A DNA stretch of 7,875 nucleotides from an uncultured Haemophilus sp. (GTDB lineage Bacteria > Pseudomonadota > Gammaproteobacteria > Enterobacterales > Pasteurellaceae): NCBI GenBank assembly GCA_902482195.1, contig CABSZQ010000049.1:1-7875 (forward strand), written 5' to 3'. Of the stretch, positions 6,931-7,875 are shown piece by piece. Made by a program: the position numbers and the translations under genes. The notes beneath the pieces are model-generated. The model had not been told where the DNA came from, did not search any database, and saw nothing but the letters and a program-made list of their open reading frames with translations. Numbering within the stretch: position 1 is the first letter of the stretch; every line of letters begins with the position of its first letter.

Positions 6931-7875
6931 TGGAAAAAAACTTAAATTTTAACCGCACTTTAGTCGCAATGGCAGCTCTAGTAATTGTGTTTGCAGGGAT
7001 TAAACTTGCGGCAGAGATTGTCGTGCCTTTTTTATTGGCATTATTTATTGCCATTATTTGCTCGCCAGTGATTAAAGCAATGACACAACGTAAAGTGCCG
7101 CATGGTATTGCGATTGCCTTGCTGTTTATCTTAATTTTAATTGTATTCTTTTTCCTAGCGGGATTAATTAACAGCAGTGTGCAAGAATTTACACGCTCTA
7201 TTCCGCAATATAAAGTGCTGCTTTCAGAGCGCATAAATGATGCCATGGTGTTAGCTCAAAAACTGAAATTGCCGATTGTAATTTCTCACGAAGCCATTAT
7301 GAAGCATTTTGATCCAAGTGTGATCATGAACTTTGTGAGCCATTTATTATTAAACTTTTCTGGCGTGCTGTCGAATGCTTTTGTGTTGATTTTAGTGGTA
7401 ATTTTTATGCTATTTGAAGCACCGACGATGAAGCATAAATTTGCTTTAGTGTTAAGTAATAATGAAGATGATGTTGTCGCGAAAGAACATCATATTGATC
7501 GTGTTTTAGACAGTGTGATTCGTTATCTTGGCGTGAAAACATTGATTAGTTTGCTTAGCGGTATCTCGACGTGGATTTTGTTGGACGTACTGGGTGTGCA
7601 ATATGCGATTTTATGGGGAACCTTAACCTTCTTATTAAATTACATTCCGAATATCGGTTCAATTATTGCAGCAGTGCCTGTTATTGTTCAAGCGTTATTG
7701 CTGAATGGATTTGGTGTGGGGATGGGCGTAACTGTCGGTATTATTGTATTAAATATTGTGATCGGTAATATTATTGAACCGAAAATGATGGGTAAAACCT
7801 TAGGGCTTTCTACCTTGGTTGTATTCTTTTCATTACTTTTCTGGGGATGGTTGCTTGGTACGGTAGGTATGTTGC
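6930..7875 (+). CDS. tqsA: AI-2E family transporter (TqsA/PerM-like), partial (3' end missing)
   Basis: This is a polytopic inner-membrane protein of the AI-2E family (PF01594); its member TqsA in E. coli exports the quorum signal autoinducer-2. The frame is open for 315 codons to the right edge, and about 30-35 residues of the usual ~345 are missing. Hydrophobic segments occur near 10-46 (two), 59-80, 140-162, 201-230, 231-270 and 271-310. Signature blocks are NYIPNIGS (237-244), EPKMMGKTLGLS (283-294) and FWGWLLGTVGML (304-315). The N-terminal AAEIVVPFLLALFIA also resembles E. coli TqsA, so I favour TqsA over PerM or YdiK; substrate is not proven. The ATG overlaps the glnB stop by one base, and GAGGA (6916-6920) 9 bases upstream is the ribosome-binding site. 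Confidence 0.88.
6952..6960 (-). repeat. DNA uptake signal sequence core at the start of tqsA
   Basis: ACCGCACTT lies in codons 8-11 of the transporter gene (Asn-Arg-Thr-Leu), read in a different frame from the fthC, clpB and mog copies. A T/A-rich flank precedes it. Confidence 0.9.

Noticed and set aside
7571..7768. Small + strand open frame of 65 codons
   Set aside because: It is an out-of-frame reading within the AI-2E transporter gene, whose frame is open through this region.

Overview
The window is ordinary core chromosome from a Pasteurellaceae bacterium, most likely a Haemophilus of the H. influenzae / H. parainfluenzae group. The main evidence is six perfect copies of the 9-base DNA uptake signal core AAGTGCGGT (or its complement ACCGCACTT). 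This is the Hin-type dialect; I saw no Apl-type ACAAGCGGT. AT-rich composition and proteins typical of gamma-proteobacteria agree. The species cannot be fixed by eye.

Layout from left to right. On the minus strand, rluD (23S rRNA pseudouridine synthase) is followed one base later by pgeF (YfiH family), which runs off the left edge. Divergent from them, bamD encodes an outer-membrane assembly lipoprotein behind a good sigma70-type promoter. Next comes 6S RNA (ssrS), a non-coding regulator of RNA polymerase, with fthC (5-formyltetrahydrofolate cyclo-ligase) immediately downstream in the widely conserved ssrS-fthC arrangement. clpB (disaggregase) follows with its own heat-shock-like promoter and a strong terminator. 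A final tight run of mog (molybdopterin adenylyltransferase), glnB (PII nitrogen regulator) and an AI-2E family permease (tqsA-like, cut by the right edge) has 1-base spacings or overlaps and looks like one transcription unit.

Functionally the genes fall into ribosome maturation and cell-wall metabolite clean-up (rluD, pgeF), envelope assembly (bamD), growth-phase transcription control plus folate metabolism (ssrS, fthC), proteostasis (clpB), and cofactor, nitrogen and signal export functions (mog, glnB, tqsA). The bamD/rluD/pgeF/clpB neighbourhood resembles that of E. coli, but here clpB lies on the other side of bamD, after ssrS-fthC.

I found no mobile element, phage, CRISPR array or toxin-antitoxin module, and no evidence of an undescribed system. 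The points worth a second look are small: an internal ribosome-binding site with a GTG start in clpB, placement of uptake sequences at gene starts, an inverted uptake-sequence pair inside pgeF, and a fthC reading frame that stays open back through 6S RNA and could mislead start calling.
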